Below, piece after piece: positions 51,898 through 58,990 of a stretch of 64,000 bases of DNA. A program made the translations under genes and the position numbers. The notes below the pieces were generated by a model that saw nothing but the letters and a program-made list of their open reading frames with translations, did not search any database and was not told where the DNA came from. The stretch is from contig OZ251461.1 in assembly GCA_965242575.1 (NCBI GenBank), forward strand, positions 806,001 through 870,000, read 5' to 3'. This DNA comes from JANQOH01 sp965242575 (GTDB taxonomy: Bacteria; Pseudomonadota; Alphaproteobacteria; UBA7887). Position 1 is the stretch's first letter, and each line of letters begins with the position of its first letter.

Positions 51898-52269
51898 TCA
51901 GCCGCCCGGATCGCCGCCGGCGTTCGCGCCCGGCGCTTGCGCCATGCGTTCGGGGAAGGGCCGGCCGAGCGCGCCGGCAACCGTCCCTTCGATCCGCGCC
52001 ATGCGCGCGTTGGTCGCCGCCAGATCGCCGCGCAGCGCGCCCTGCCCGGCCTCCAGCCGCGCCAGCCGCTCGCCGTGTTCGGTTTGCGTCTCCTCGATGC
52101 GGGCCAGCCGCGCGCCATGCTCGGACTGCACGGCGCGCATGTCGGAGACCTCGCCCTTCACCTCGGCAATGTCGTCGCGGAGCAGCAGGAACAGGGGGAT
52201 GAGCATCGCCGCGTTCAGGGTCGCGATGGCGACGAACAGGCCGACGAAGGGGTTGATGATCTTCGACAT
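51898..52269 (-). CDS. Array protein B1
   Basis: A 123-residue protein. N-terminal membrane helix IINPFVGLFVAIATLNAAML, then DDIAEVKGEVSDMRAVQSEH and the repeat HGARLARIEETQTEHGERL-ARLEAGQGAL in a coiled coil, followed by a conserved tail (GTVAGALGRPFPERMAQAPG). Membrane polarity is the reverse of A. GGAGAGG precedes the ATG, and the promoter is TTGGAC, 18 bases, TAAGGT on the minus strand. No family name is known to me. Confidence 0.8.
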   Translation of the reverse strand: MSKIINPFVGLFVAIATLNAAMLIPLFLLLRDDIAEVKGEVSDMRAVQSEHGARLARIEETQTEHGERLARLEAGQGALRGDLAATNARMARIEGTVAGALGRPFPERMAQAPGANAGGDPGG

Positions 52270-52403
52270 GGCGGGACCTCTCCGCCCGGGACGCGCCGGG
52301 CCGCCCGACCTTACACCGCCCGCCGCCGTTCGTCCAACCCAGCGGGCGCGACTCCCGGCGGGCCCCGGCGTCACCCGCCCGCGCCACCGAAAGGGGCGGC
52401 CGC

Positions 52404-52432
52404 TTGACACGGCCTCCGGGGCGCGGCATGGC
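52404..52432 (+). promoter_or_regulatory. promoter of A2 (leaderless)
   Basis: TTGACA, 17 bases, CATGGC, then seven bases to the ATG at 52440. Confidence 0.6.
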
Positions 52433-52439
52433 CGCCGGC

Positions 52440-52715
52440 ATGGACACCGTGTTCGACACGCTCGCCTACACGCGCCGCCTTACGCAAGCCGGCGTCGAGG
52501 ATCGACACGCCGAAGCGCTGACCGACGCCTTGCGCGCCGCGTTCAGCGAAGGCGTCGCCACCAGGGCGGACGTCGCCCGCCTTGAAGGGCGCATGGACGC
52601 ACTGGGCGCGCGCATGGACGCGCTGGAGGCGAACATGCGCGCCATGCAGTGGGTTCTCGGGCTCATGGCCGCCCTGCTCGTCATGATGGCGGCGCGGCTG
52701 TTCGGAGTCCTCTAG
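52440..52715 (+). CDS. Array protein A2
   Basis: 91 residues. Same N-terminal FDTLAYTRRLTQAG domain; the coiled coil has an extra heptad relative to A1 (MDALGAR-MDALEAN). The C-terminal helix is AMQWVLGLMAALLVMMAARL. It diverges from B1. Confidence 0.85.
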   Translation: MDTVFDTLAYTRRLTQAGVEDRHAEALTDALRAAFSEGVATRADVARLEGRMDALGARMDALEANMRAMQWVLGLMAALLVMMAARLFGVL

Positions 52716-52766
52716 AGCTATCCGCCGGCGCGCCTTCCGTGATCGCGAAAGCCCGCCCGCCCGCCG

Positions 52767-53144
52767 TCACCCGCCCGCGTCGGCGTCCGCGCCTGGCGCC
52801 TGCGCCATGCGTTCGGGGAAGGGCCGGCCGAGCGCGCCGGCGACCGTCCCTTCGATCCGCGCCATGCGCTCGTTGGTCGCGGCCAGATCGCCGCGCAGCG
52901 CGCCCTGTCCGGCCTCCAGCCGCGCCAGCCGCTCGCCGTGTTCGGTTCGCGTCGCCTCGACGACCGCCTCGATGTGAGCCAGCCGCTCGCCATGTCCGGA
53001 CTGCACGGCGCGCATGTCGGAGACCTCGCTTTTCACCTGGGCAATGTCGTCACGGAGCAGCAGGAACAGGGGGATGAGCATCGCCGCGTTCAGGGTCGCG
53101 ATGGCGACGAACAGGCCGACGAAGGGGTTGATGATCTTCGACAT
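52767..53144 (-). CDS. Array protein B2
   Basis: 125 residues. Nearly identical N-terminal membrane helix to B1; the coiled coil has an inserted segment (IEAVVEATRTEHGERL), and the tail GRPFPERMAQAPGADAD is conserved. GGAGGAGAGGTAAC precedes the ATG; promoter TTGGAC, 18 bases, TAAGAT upstream on the minus strand. Confidence 0.8.
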   Translation of the reverse strand: MSKIINPFVGLFVAIATLNAAMLIPLFLLLRDDIAQVKSEVSDMRAVQSGHGERLAHIEAVVEATRTEHGERLARLEAGQGALRGDLAATNERMARIEGTVAGALGRPFPERMAQAPGADADAGG

Positions 53145-53279
53145 GGCGTTACCTCTCCTCCCGGGACGCGCCGGGCCGCCCGATCTTACACCGCCCGCCG
53201 CAGTTCGTCCAACCCCGCGGGTGTGGCTCTCGGCGGGCCCCCGGCGTCATCCGCCCGCGCCGCCGAAAGGGGCGGCCGC

Positions 53280-53308
53280 TTGACACGGCCTCCGGGGCGC
53301 GGCATGGT
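53280..53308 (+). promoter_or_regulatory. promoter of A3 (leaderless)
   Basis: TTGACA, 17 bases, CATGGT, then seven bases to the ATG at 53316. Confidence 0.65.
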
Positions 53309-53315
53309 CGCCGGC

Positions 53316-53624
53316 ATGGAAACCGTGTTCGACACGCTCGCCTACACGCGCCGCCTTACGCAAGCCGGCGTGGAGCACGAACAGGCGGAGGCCCTTGCCG
53401 ACGCCTTGCGCGTTGCGTTCAACGAAGGCGTCGCCACCAAGGCGGATATTCACGGCGTCAAGTCGGACATCGCCCGCCTCGAGGCGCGCATGGACGCGCA
53501 GGACGCGAAGCTGGACGCGTTGGATGCGAAGCTGGACGCGAACATGCGCGCCATGCAATGGGTTCTCGGCCTTATCGCCGCCCTGCTCGTCATGATGGCG
53601 GCGCGGCTGTTCGGCGTCCTCTAG
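53316..53624 (+). CDS. Array protein A3
   Basis: 102 residues. Carries the variant N-terminal region VEHEQAEALADALRVAFNEG and an added ATKADIHGVKSD segment, then MDAQDAKLDALDAKLDANM and the C-terminal helix. The second A subtype is shared with A5 and A7. No intact B follows; only a B scar at 53682. Confidence 0.85.
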   Translation: METVFDTLAYTRRLTQAGVEHEQAEALADALRVAFNEGVATKADIHGVKSDIARLEARMDAQDAKLDALDAKLDANMRAMQWVLGLIAALLVMMAARLFGVL

Positions 53625-53681
53625 AGTCACCGCCCGCGCCGCCTTCCGCGATCGCGAGAGCCCGGCCCGGCCGCCGTCAGC

Positions 53682-53732
53682 CGCCCGGCGCTTGCGCCAT
53701 GCGTTCGGGGAAGGGCCGGCCGAGCGCGCCGG
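53682..53732 (-). pseudogene. remnant of array protein B (3' end)
   Basis: The same B 3' tail (CGGCGCTTGCGCCATGCGTT onward) is directly in front of the A4 promoter. Confidence 0.7.
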
Positions 53733-53752
53733 GCGCCGCGGTCCCGGGCCGT

Positions 53753-53781
53753 TTGACACGACCCCCGGGGCGCGGCATAAT
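53753..53781 (+). promoter_or_regulatory. promoter of A4 (leaderless)
   Basis: TTGACA, 17 bases, CATAAT, the best -10 in the array, then seven bases to the ATG at 53789. Confidence 0.7.
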
Positions 53782-53788
53782 CGCCGGC

Positions 53789-54139
53789 ATGGACACCGTG
53801 TTCGACACGCTCGCCTACACGCGCCGCCTTACGCAAGCCGGCGTCGAGGACAAACACGCCGAGGCGTTGACCGACGCCTTGCGCGCCGCCTTCAGCGAAG
53901 GCGTCGCCACCAGGGCGGACATCGCCCGCCTGGAATCGCGCATGGATGCGCAGGACGCGAAACTGGACGCGCAAGACGCGAAAATGGACGCGCAGGACGC
54001 GAAACTGGACGCACAAGACGCGAAGCTGGACGCGCTGGACGCGAAGCTGGACGCGAACATGCGCGCCGTGCAATGGGTTCTCGGCTTGGTGGTCGTCCTG
54101 CTAGCCACAGTCATCGCACGGTTGTTCGGCGCGATTTGA
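53789..54139 (+). CDS. Array protein A4
   Basis: 116 residues, the longest A. Four heptad copies of the DAQDAKL type follow MDAQDAKL, so the coiled coil is about twice that of A1; the DNA has 21-base repeats. The C-terminal helix differs slightly (VQWVLGLVVVLLATVIARL). Confidence 0.85.
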   Translation: MDTVFDTLAYTRRLTQAGVEDKHAEALTDALRAAFSEGVATRADIARLESRMDAQDAKLDAQDAKMDAQDAKLDAQDAKLDALDAKLDANMRAVQWVLGLVVVLLATVIARLFGAI

Positions 54140-54194
54140 TCGTGGCTGTCCCGGACGGCCGCTCGACACGATTCACGATTCCACGGGGCGCGGC

Positions 54195-54461
54195 ATGGTC
54201 GCCGACGTGGACCATGAGCAGGCGAAGGCCCTCGCCGACGCCTTGCGCGTTGCGTTCAACGAAGGCGTCGCCACCAAGGCGGATATTCACGGCGTCAAGT
54301 CCGACATCGCCCGCCTCGAGGCGCGCATGGACGCGCAGGACGCGAAATTGGACGCGCTGGATGCAAAACTGGACGCGAACATGCGCGCCATGCAATGGGT
54401 CCTCGGCCTTGTCGTGGCCCTGCTCGTCATGATGGCGGCGCGGCTGTTCGCCGTTATCTGA
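54195..54461 (+). pseudogene. Array gene A5, promoter damaged and 5' end deleted
   Basis: The promoter copy reads TCGACA and the spacing to CATGGT is lengthened by inserted bases. The N-terminal domain (FDTLAYTRRLTQAG) is missing: the ORF starts MVADVDHEQAKALADALR. The rest (heptads, C-terminal helix ending ARLFAVI) is intact. It converges on B3 with an eight-base overlap. Confidence 0.75.
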
Positions 54462-54807
54462 ATCGCCTGCCGGCGAAGGCTTCCGCGTCCGGCGCTTGCG
54501 CCATGCGTTCGGGGAAGGGCCGGCCGAGCGCGCCGGCGACCGTCCCTTCGATCCGCGCCATGCGCGCGTTGGTCGCCGCCAGATCGCCGCGCAGCGCGCC
54601 CTGCCCTGCCTCCAGCCGCGCCAGCCGCTCGCCGTGTTCGGTTTGCGCCGCCTCGATGCGGGCCAGCCGCTCGCCATGTTCGGACTGCACGGCGCGCATG
54701 TCGGCGATGTCGTCGCGGAGCAGCAGGAACATGGGGATGAGCATCGCCGCGTTCAGGGTCGCGATGGCGACGAACAGGCCGACGAAGGGGTTGATGATCT
54801 TCGGCAT
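54454..54807 (-). CDS. Array protein B3
   Basis: 117 residues. N-terminal helix as in B1 (with M for L in one place), a shorter coiled coil (DDIADMRAVQSEH directly), and a changed C-terminus (APDAEAFAGRRFR). Its promoter region is decayed (TGCAGG in place of TAAGGT). GGGGGTAACGCC precedes the ATG. Confidence 0.78.
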   Translation of the reverse strand: MPKIINPFVGLFVAIATLNAAMLIPMFLLLRDDIADMRAVQSEHGERLARIEAAQTEHGERLARLEAGQGALRGDLAATNARMARIEGTVAGALGRPFPERMAQAPDAEAFAGRRFR

Positions 54808-54936
54808 GGCGTTACCCCCCGGGACGCGCCGGGCCGCCCGATCCTGCACCGCCCGCCGCAGTTCGTCCAACCCCGCGGGCGCGGCTCTCGGCGGGCCTCG
54901 GCGTCACCCGCCCGCGCCGCCGTCCCGGGCCGCCGC

Positions 54937-54965
54937 TTGACACGATCTTCGGGGCGCGGCATGGT
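54937..54965 (+). promoter_or_regulatory. promoter of A6 (leaderless)
   Basis: TTGACA, 17 bases, CATGGT, then seven bases to the ATG at 54973. Confidence 0.65.
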
Positions 54966-54972
54966 CGCCGGC

Positions 54973-55239
54973 ATGGAAACCGTGTTCGACACGCTCGCCT
55001 ACACACGCCGCCTCACGCAAGCCGGCGTCGAGGCTAGGCATGCGGAGGCGCTGACCGACGCCTTGCGCGTTGCGTTCAACGAGGGCGTCGCCACCAAGGC
55101 GGATATCGCCCGCCTCGAGGCGCGCATGGACGCGCAGGATTCGAAACTGGACGCACACATGCGCGCCATGCAATGGGTTCTCGGCCTGATGGCCGCCTTG
55201 CTCGTCATGATGGCGGCGCGTCTGTTCGGCGTCCTCTAG
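54973..55239 (+). CDS. Array protein A6
   Basis: 88 residues. N-terminal domain of the A1 type with mixed features (VEARHAEALTDALRVAFNEG, ATKADIARLEARM), one heptad only (MDAQDSKLDAHM). Helix at the C-terminus as in A2. It ends two bases before B4. Confidence 0.85.
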   Translation: METVFDTLAYTRRLTQAGVEARHAEALTDALRVAFNEGVATKADIARLEARMDAQDSKLDAHMRAMQWVLGLMAALLVMMAARLFGVL

Positions 55240-55241
55240 AG

Positions 55242-55643
55242 TCACCGCCCGCGCCGCCTTCCGCGATCGCGAAAGCCCGGCCCGCCCGCCGTCACCCGCC
55301 CGGACCGCCGCCGCTTTCCGCGCCCGGCGGCTTGCGCCATGCGCTCGGGGAAGGGCCGGCCGAGCGCGCCGGCGACCGTCCCTTCGATCCGCGCCATGCG
55401 CGCGTTGGTCGCGGCCAGATCGCCGCGCAGCGCGCCTTGCCCGGCCTCCAGCCGCGCCAGCCGCTCGCCGTGTTCGGTTCGCGCCGCCTCGATGCGGGCC
55501 AGCCGCTCGCCATGTTCGGACTGCACGGCGCGCATGTCGGCGATGTCGTCGCGGAGCAGCAGGAACAGAGGGATGAGCATCGCCGCGTTCAGGGTCGCGA
55601 TGGCGACGAACAGGCCGACGAAGGGGTTGACGATCCTCGACAT
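55242..55643 (-). CDS. Array protein B4
   Basis: 133 residues. N-terminus MSRIVNPFVGLFVAIATLNA, coiled coil like B3, and a frame-shifted basic C-terminus (GRGKRRRSGRVTAGG) replacing the usual APG end. Promoter TTGGAC, 18 bases, TAGGAA on the minus strand. Confidence 0.75.
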   Translation of the reverse strand: MSRIVNPFVGLFVAIATLNAAMLIPLFLLLRDDIADMRAVQSEHGERLARIEAARTEHGERLARLEAGQGALRGDLAATNARMARIEGTVAGALGRPFPERMAQAAGRGKRRRSGRVTAGGPGFRDRGRRRGR

Positions 55644-55740
55644 GGCGGGACCTCCCGCCCGGCGACGCGCCGAACCGTCCGATTCCTACACCGCCCTCCG
55701 CCGTTTGTCCAACCCGCGGACGCGACTCCCGGCGGGCCCG

Positions 55741-55784
55741 GCGCCGGCGCCATGCGTTCGGGGAAGGGCCGGCCGAGCGCGCCG
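55741..55784 (-). pseudogene. remnant of array protein B (3' end)
   Basis: Same B tail in front of the A7 promoter, starting GCGCCATGCGTTCGGGGAAG. Confidence 0.7.
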
Positions 55785-55805
55785 GGCGCCGCCGTCCCGG
55801 GCCGC

Positions 55806-55834
55806 TTGACACCATCTCCGGGGCATGGCATGGT
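55806..55834 (+). promoter_or_regulatory. promoter of A7 (leaderless)
   Basis: TTGACA, 17 bases, CATGGT, then seven bases to the ATG at 55842. Confidence 0.65.
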
Positions 55835-55841
55835 CGTCGGC

Positions 55842-56171
55842 ATGGAAACCGTGTTCGACACGCTCGCCTACACGCGCCGCCTTACGCAAGCCGGCGTGGA
55901 GCATGAACAGGCGGAGGCCCTTACCGACGCCTTGCGCGTTGCGTTCAACGAAGGCGTCGCCACCAAGGCGGATATTCACGGCGTCAAGTCCGACATCGCC
56001 CGCCTCGAAGGACGCCTGGACGCGCTAGGCGCGCGTATGGACGCGCAAGACGCGAAATTGGACGCGCTGGATGCAAAACTGGACGCGAACATGCGCGCCA
56101 TGCAATGGATCCTCGGCCTTGTCGTGGCCCTGCTCGTCATGATGGCGGCGCGCCTGTTCGGCGTTATCTGA
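55842..56171 (+). CDS. Array protein A7
   Basis: 109 residues. Second subtype (VEHEQAEALTDALRVAFNEG, ADIHGVKSDIARLEGRL) with one extra heptad (LDALGARMDAQDAKL) compared with A3. C-terminal helix IQ-free: AMQWILGLVVALLVMMAARL. Last gene of the array; a palindromic repeat and the infA promoter follow. Confidence 0.85.
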   Translation: METVFDTLAYTRRLTQAGVEHEQAEALTDALRVAFNEGVATKADIHGVKSDIARLEGRLDALGARMDAQDAKLDALDAKLDANMRAMQWILGLVVALLVMMAARLFGVI

Positions 56172-56205
56172 ATCCGCGCGCCGCTCCACAGCGGCTCGCG
56201 CCCCT

Positions 56206-56283
56206 GGGACCGCCGGCGTCTCGCCGGCCCGCGTCCGCGGCGTCCGAAGCGGAAATTGCCGGCGAGACGCCGGCGATCCCGGG
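56206..56283. repeat. palindromic repeat with 18-base arms
   Basis: CGCCGGCGTCTCGCCGGC (56211-56228) is inverted at 56258-56275; outer GGGAC and GATCCC extend the stem. It is a relative of the 5644-5706 element, with one base difference in the arm (TCTC instead of TCCC). Confidence 0.75.
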
Positions 56284-56345
56284 AAAGGCGGATCCGGGAC
56301 CGCGCTCCGTCCATAATGAAAATTGCCGGGGGCCGGGACGGCCGC

Positions 56346-56374
56346 TTGACCGGGCGCGCGGGGTTCCGCATTGT
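56346..56374 (+). promoter_or_regulatory. promoter of the infA operon
   Basis: TTGACC, 17 bases, CATTGT, then about 38 bases to the ATG with a GGGGAGAG ribosome site. The same -35 and spacing as the array promoters, but with a leader. Confidence 0.6.
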
Positions 56375-56412
56375 GCCCGCGCCGCGACGCGGCGGCGAAA
56401 CGGGGAGAGCCG

Positions 56413-56631
56413 ATGCCGAAAGAGGAGCCCATCGAGTTCCAGGGGGTCGTGAAGGAAGTCCTGCCCAACGCCATGTTCCGCGTCGCGCTCGAGAACGAAC
56501 ACGCGATACTCGCCCATACGTCCGGCCGCATGCGCAAGAACCGCATCCGGGTCCTCGTCGGCGACCGCGTGACGGTCGAGATGACCCCGTACGACCTGAC
56601 GAAGGGCCGTATCGTCTTCCGCCATAAGTGA
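56413..56631 (+). CDS. infA: Translation initiation factor IF-1
   Basis: A 72-residue S1/OB-fold protein: EEPIEFQGVVKEVLPNAMFRV, HTSGRMRKNRIRVLVGDRV, and LTKGRIVFRHK. Full length and clearly conserved. It heads infA-maf-rng-yacG. Confidence 0.97.
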   Translation: MPKEEPIEFQGVVKEVLPNAMFRVALENEHAILAHTSGRMRKNRIRVLVGDRVTVEMTPYDLTKGRIVFRHK

Positions 56632-57245
56632 GCGCGCCGGCGCAGCGCGCGCCCCTGGTGCTGGCGTCGGCGTCGCCGCGTCGCCGCGCCCTCCTCGCCC
56701 GGATCGGCCTCGAGCCCGACGAGGTCCGGCCCGCGAACATCGACGAGGCGCCGCTGCCCGGCGAACCGCCGCGCGCGCAGGCGCTGCGCCTCGCCCGCGC
56801 CAAGGCGGCCGTCGCCGCCGCCCGCCCCGGCTCGGCCTGGACGCTCGCCGCCGACACCGTGGTCGCCCGCGGCCGCCGAGCGCTCGGCAAACCCGCCGAC
56901 GCGGCCCAGGCGCGCGCCTTCCTCGCCCTCCTGTCCGGGCGGCGCCACCGCGTCTGGACCGGCGTCGCCGCCATCGCCCCCGACGGGCGCGCCGCGTCGC
57001 GCGTCGTCATGACCGCGGTGCGGTTCAAACGCCTCGCCCCGCGCGAGATCGACGCCTGCGTCGAGTCCGGCGAATGGCGCGGCAAGGCCGGCGGCTACGC
57101 CATCCAGGGCCTGGCCGGCGGCTTCGTCGTCGCCGTCAACGGCTCCCCCTCCAACGTCGTCGGCCTGCCGCTCCACGCGGCGCGCGCGCTCCTCGCCGGC
57201 CTCGGCTACCCCGTCGACGCGCCGCCCGGCCGCGCCCGGCCATGA
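56628..57245 (+). CDS. maf: Maf/YceF-family nucleotide pyrophosphatase
   Basis: A 205-residue Maf protein: LVLASASPRRRALLARIGL at the start, DTVVARGRRALGKPAD, and the EWRGKAGGYAIQGLAGGFV and NGSPSNVVGLPL motifs. Maf enzymes remove non-canonical nucleoside triphosphates. GTG start overlapping infA by four bases. Confidence 0.93.
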   Translation: MSAPAQRAPLVLASASPRRRALLARIGLEPDEVRPANIDEAPLPGEPPRAQALRLARAKAAVAAARPGSAWTLAADTVVARGRRALGKPADAAQARAFLALLSGRRHRVWTGVAAIAPDGRAASRVVMTAVRFKRLAPREIDACVESGEWRGKAGGYAIQGLAGGFVVAVNGSPSNVVGLPLHAARALLAGLGYPVDAPPGRARP

Positions 57246-58651
57246 GCGAAAGGCTGCTCGTCTCCGTCGACCCCGGCATGGTCCGCGCCGTCCGCATGGC
57301 CGGCGGGCGGGCGCAGGCCTTCCGCTGCCTCTCGCGGGCGCGCCCGAGCCGCGTCGGAGAGGTCCGGTCGGGCCGCGTGACGCGAGTCGTCCCCGCCCTC
57401 GACGCCGCCTTCGTCGATTGCGGGCTGGAGCGCGACGCCTTCCTCGCCGCCGCCGACGCGCCCGGCGCGGCGGGCCCGATCTCCGCCCGCGTCCGCGAGG
57501 GCGAGGCGCTGGCGGTGCAGGCGGTGAGCGACCCCCGGCCCGGCAAGGGCGCGCGGGTCTCGGCGCAAATTCGCCTCGCCGGGCGGCTCGCGGCCTGGCG
57601 GCCGGACGGCGCGGGGGTTTCGGTCTCGCGCCGCGTCGCCGGCCGCGCGGCGCGGGCGCGCCTGCGCGCCGCCGCCCGCCGTCTCGCCGAAAACCCCGAC
57701 GGCCCGCTTCTCGGCGGCGTGGACGTTCGCGCCGCCGCCTCCGACGCCGACATCGCCGCCGACCTGGACTGCCTGGCGCGCGCCGCCGCCGCCCTCGCGC
57801 GCGCCGACGGCCCGCCGCCGCGCGTGCTGCTGCCCGCGCCCGATCCCGTCGAGCGCGTCCTGCGCGACCTCGCCGCGCCCGGCGTCGCGGAGATCGTCAT
57901 CGACGACGGCGCGGCGCTGGCCGCGGCGCGGCGCTGGGCCGAACGCTGCGCGCCGGGCCTCGCCCCGCGCCTCGCCCGCCATTCCGGCCCCGCGCCGCTG
58001 TTCGAGGCCGAGGGCGTAGCGGAGGACGTGGCGCTGCTGGCCGAAGGGCGGGTTCCCCTCGCCAATGGCGGCGCGTTGACGATCCAGCGGACCGAGGCCC
58101 TGTGCGCCATCGACGTGGACAGCGCGGGCTTTACCGGCCGCGGCGCGCTGGCGTTGAACCTGGCCGCCGCGGAGGAGGCGGCGCGGCAGTTGCGCCTGCG
58201 CGACGTCGGCGGGCTGGCGGCGGTGGATTTCGTCGGCATGTCCGGCCCCGGCGACGCCGCCGCGGTCGAGGCCGCGCTGCGCGCCGCCGCCGCGGCGGAC
58301 GACGCGCCGGTTCGCGTCGCGCCGATGTCGCCGTTCGGGGTCGTCGAGCTTACGCGGCGGCGCGCGGGCGCGGCGCCGGACGAGGTCGCCGGCGAGGAGT
58401 GTCCGTGCTGCGGCGGCGCCGGGCGGCGCAAGACCGCCTTCGCCATCGCCTGCGAGGTCGTCCGCGCCTGCCTCGCCGAGGCCGCCGCCCGCCCCGGCCG
58501 GCCCCTCACCGTCCGCGCCGCGCCCGACGTCCTCGCCGCGCTCGACGGCCCGTTGCGCGCGGCGGTCGCCGCCGCCTGCGAAGCGGAGTTCCGGCCCGGC
58601 CCGGCGCGCGCGCGCGAGACGTTCGATGTTTTCGCCGGAGAGGCTCCGTGA
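57242..58651 (+). CDS. rng: Ribonuclease E/G family protein
   Basis: A 469-residue RNase G-like protein, short for the family. S1-like part with GEVRSGRVTRVVPALDAAFVDCG, catalytic core with LTIQRTEALCAIDVDSAGFTG (acidic metal residues) and GGLAAVDFVGMSG, and a Zn-link-like CPCCGGAGR near residue 395. It likely processes rRNA or decays mRNA. ATG overlaps maf by four bases. Confidence 0.88.
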   Translation: MSERLLVSVDPGMVRAVRMAGGRAQAFRCLSRARPSRVGEVRSGRVTRVVPALDAAFVDCGLERDAFLAAADAPGAAGPISARVREGEALAVQAVSDPRPGKGARVSAQIRLAGRLAAWRPDGAGVSVSRRVAGRAARARLRAAARRLAENPDGPLLGGVDVRAAASDADIAADLDCLARAAAALARADGPPPRVLLPAPDPVERVLRDLAAPGVAEIVIDDGAALAAARRWAERCAPGLAPRLARHSGPAPLFEAEGVAEDVALLAEGRVPLANGGALTIQRTEALCAIDVDSAGFTGRGALALNLAAAEEAARQLRLRDVGGLAAVDFVGMSGPGDAAAVEAALRAAAAADDAPVRVAPMSPFGVVELTRRRAGAAPDEVAGEECPCCGGAGRRKTAFAIACEVVRACLAEAAARPGRPLTVRAAPDVLAALDGPLRAAVAAACEAEFRPGPARARETFDVFAGEAP

Positions 58652-58818
58652 GCGCGCCGAAGCCGGGACGCGCGCGCCCCTGCCCCGTCTGCGGGCGCCC
58701 GGCGGTGGAGGAGGAGCGCCCGTTCTGCTCCCGCCGCTGCCGCGCGGTGGACCTGAACCGCTGGCTCAAGGGCGCCTACGCCATCCCCGGCCGCCCGCCC
58801 GGCGACGAGGACGAATAG
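58648..58818 (+). CDS. yacG: YacG-like zinc-finger protein (DNA gyrase inhibitor)
   Basis: A 56-residue YacG: ARPCPVCGRPAVEEERPFCSRRCRAVDLNRWL, where the four Cys bind zinc, then an acidic tail. It inhibits DNA gyrase in E. coli. GTG start overlapping rng by four bases; last gene of the operon. Confidence 0.93.
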   Translation: MSAPKPGRARPCPVCGRPAVEEERPFCSRRCRAVDLNRWLKGAYAIPGRPPGDEDE

Positions 58819-58825
58819 CCGCGGC

Positions 58826-58877
58826 CGGCGTGATCCGCGCCGGCGCGGGGAAGCGCACGGGGCGGCGCCGTAATTTT
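58826..58877 (+). terminator. candidate intrinsic terminator after yacG
   Basis: GC-rich self-complementary sequence (GCGCCGGCGCG and GGCGGCGCCG) ends in AATTTTTTT, the clearest T run in the window. Confidence 0.55.
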
Positions 58878-58902
58878 TTTCCGACCGAGGCGAAAACAGG
58901 CG

Positions 58903-58932
58903 TTGACTCCGCCCGGGGCAGTCATGTAAAAT
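58903..58932 (+). promoter_or_regulatory. promoter of the TbpB-like lipoprotein
   Basis: TTGACT, 18 bases, TAAAAT, about 60 bases before the ATG at 58991. Confidence 0.6.
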
Positions 58933-58990
58933 CGGACTCAAGTCGTGGGGACTCGTCGCGGGGCCTCTTAGGAAGTGTGGGAGGCACGCC

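Larger units (their letters stand above)
51470..56171. repeat. Array of alternating A and B coiled-coil membrane protein genes
   Basis: Seven A genes on the plus strand and four B genes on the minus strand alternate over 4.7 kb. A and the following B converge; B and the next A diverge across a 170-base promoter region. The spacers are conserved too: TCTAGAGTCA follows most A genes and CGCGATCGCGA lies nearby. Three places (51485-51525, 53682-53732, 55741-55784) keep only the 3' end of a B gene directly in front of an A promoter. The array appears to grow and shrink by recombination. Confidence 0.85.

Noticed and set aside
51470..56171. Prophage tail-fibre or tape-measure fragments
   Set aside because: Each gene has its own promoter, start, stop and membrane helix; no phage structural or integrase genes are present.
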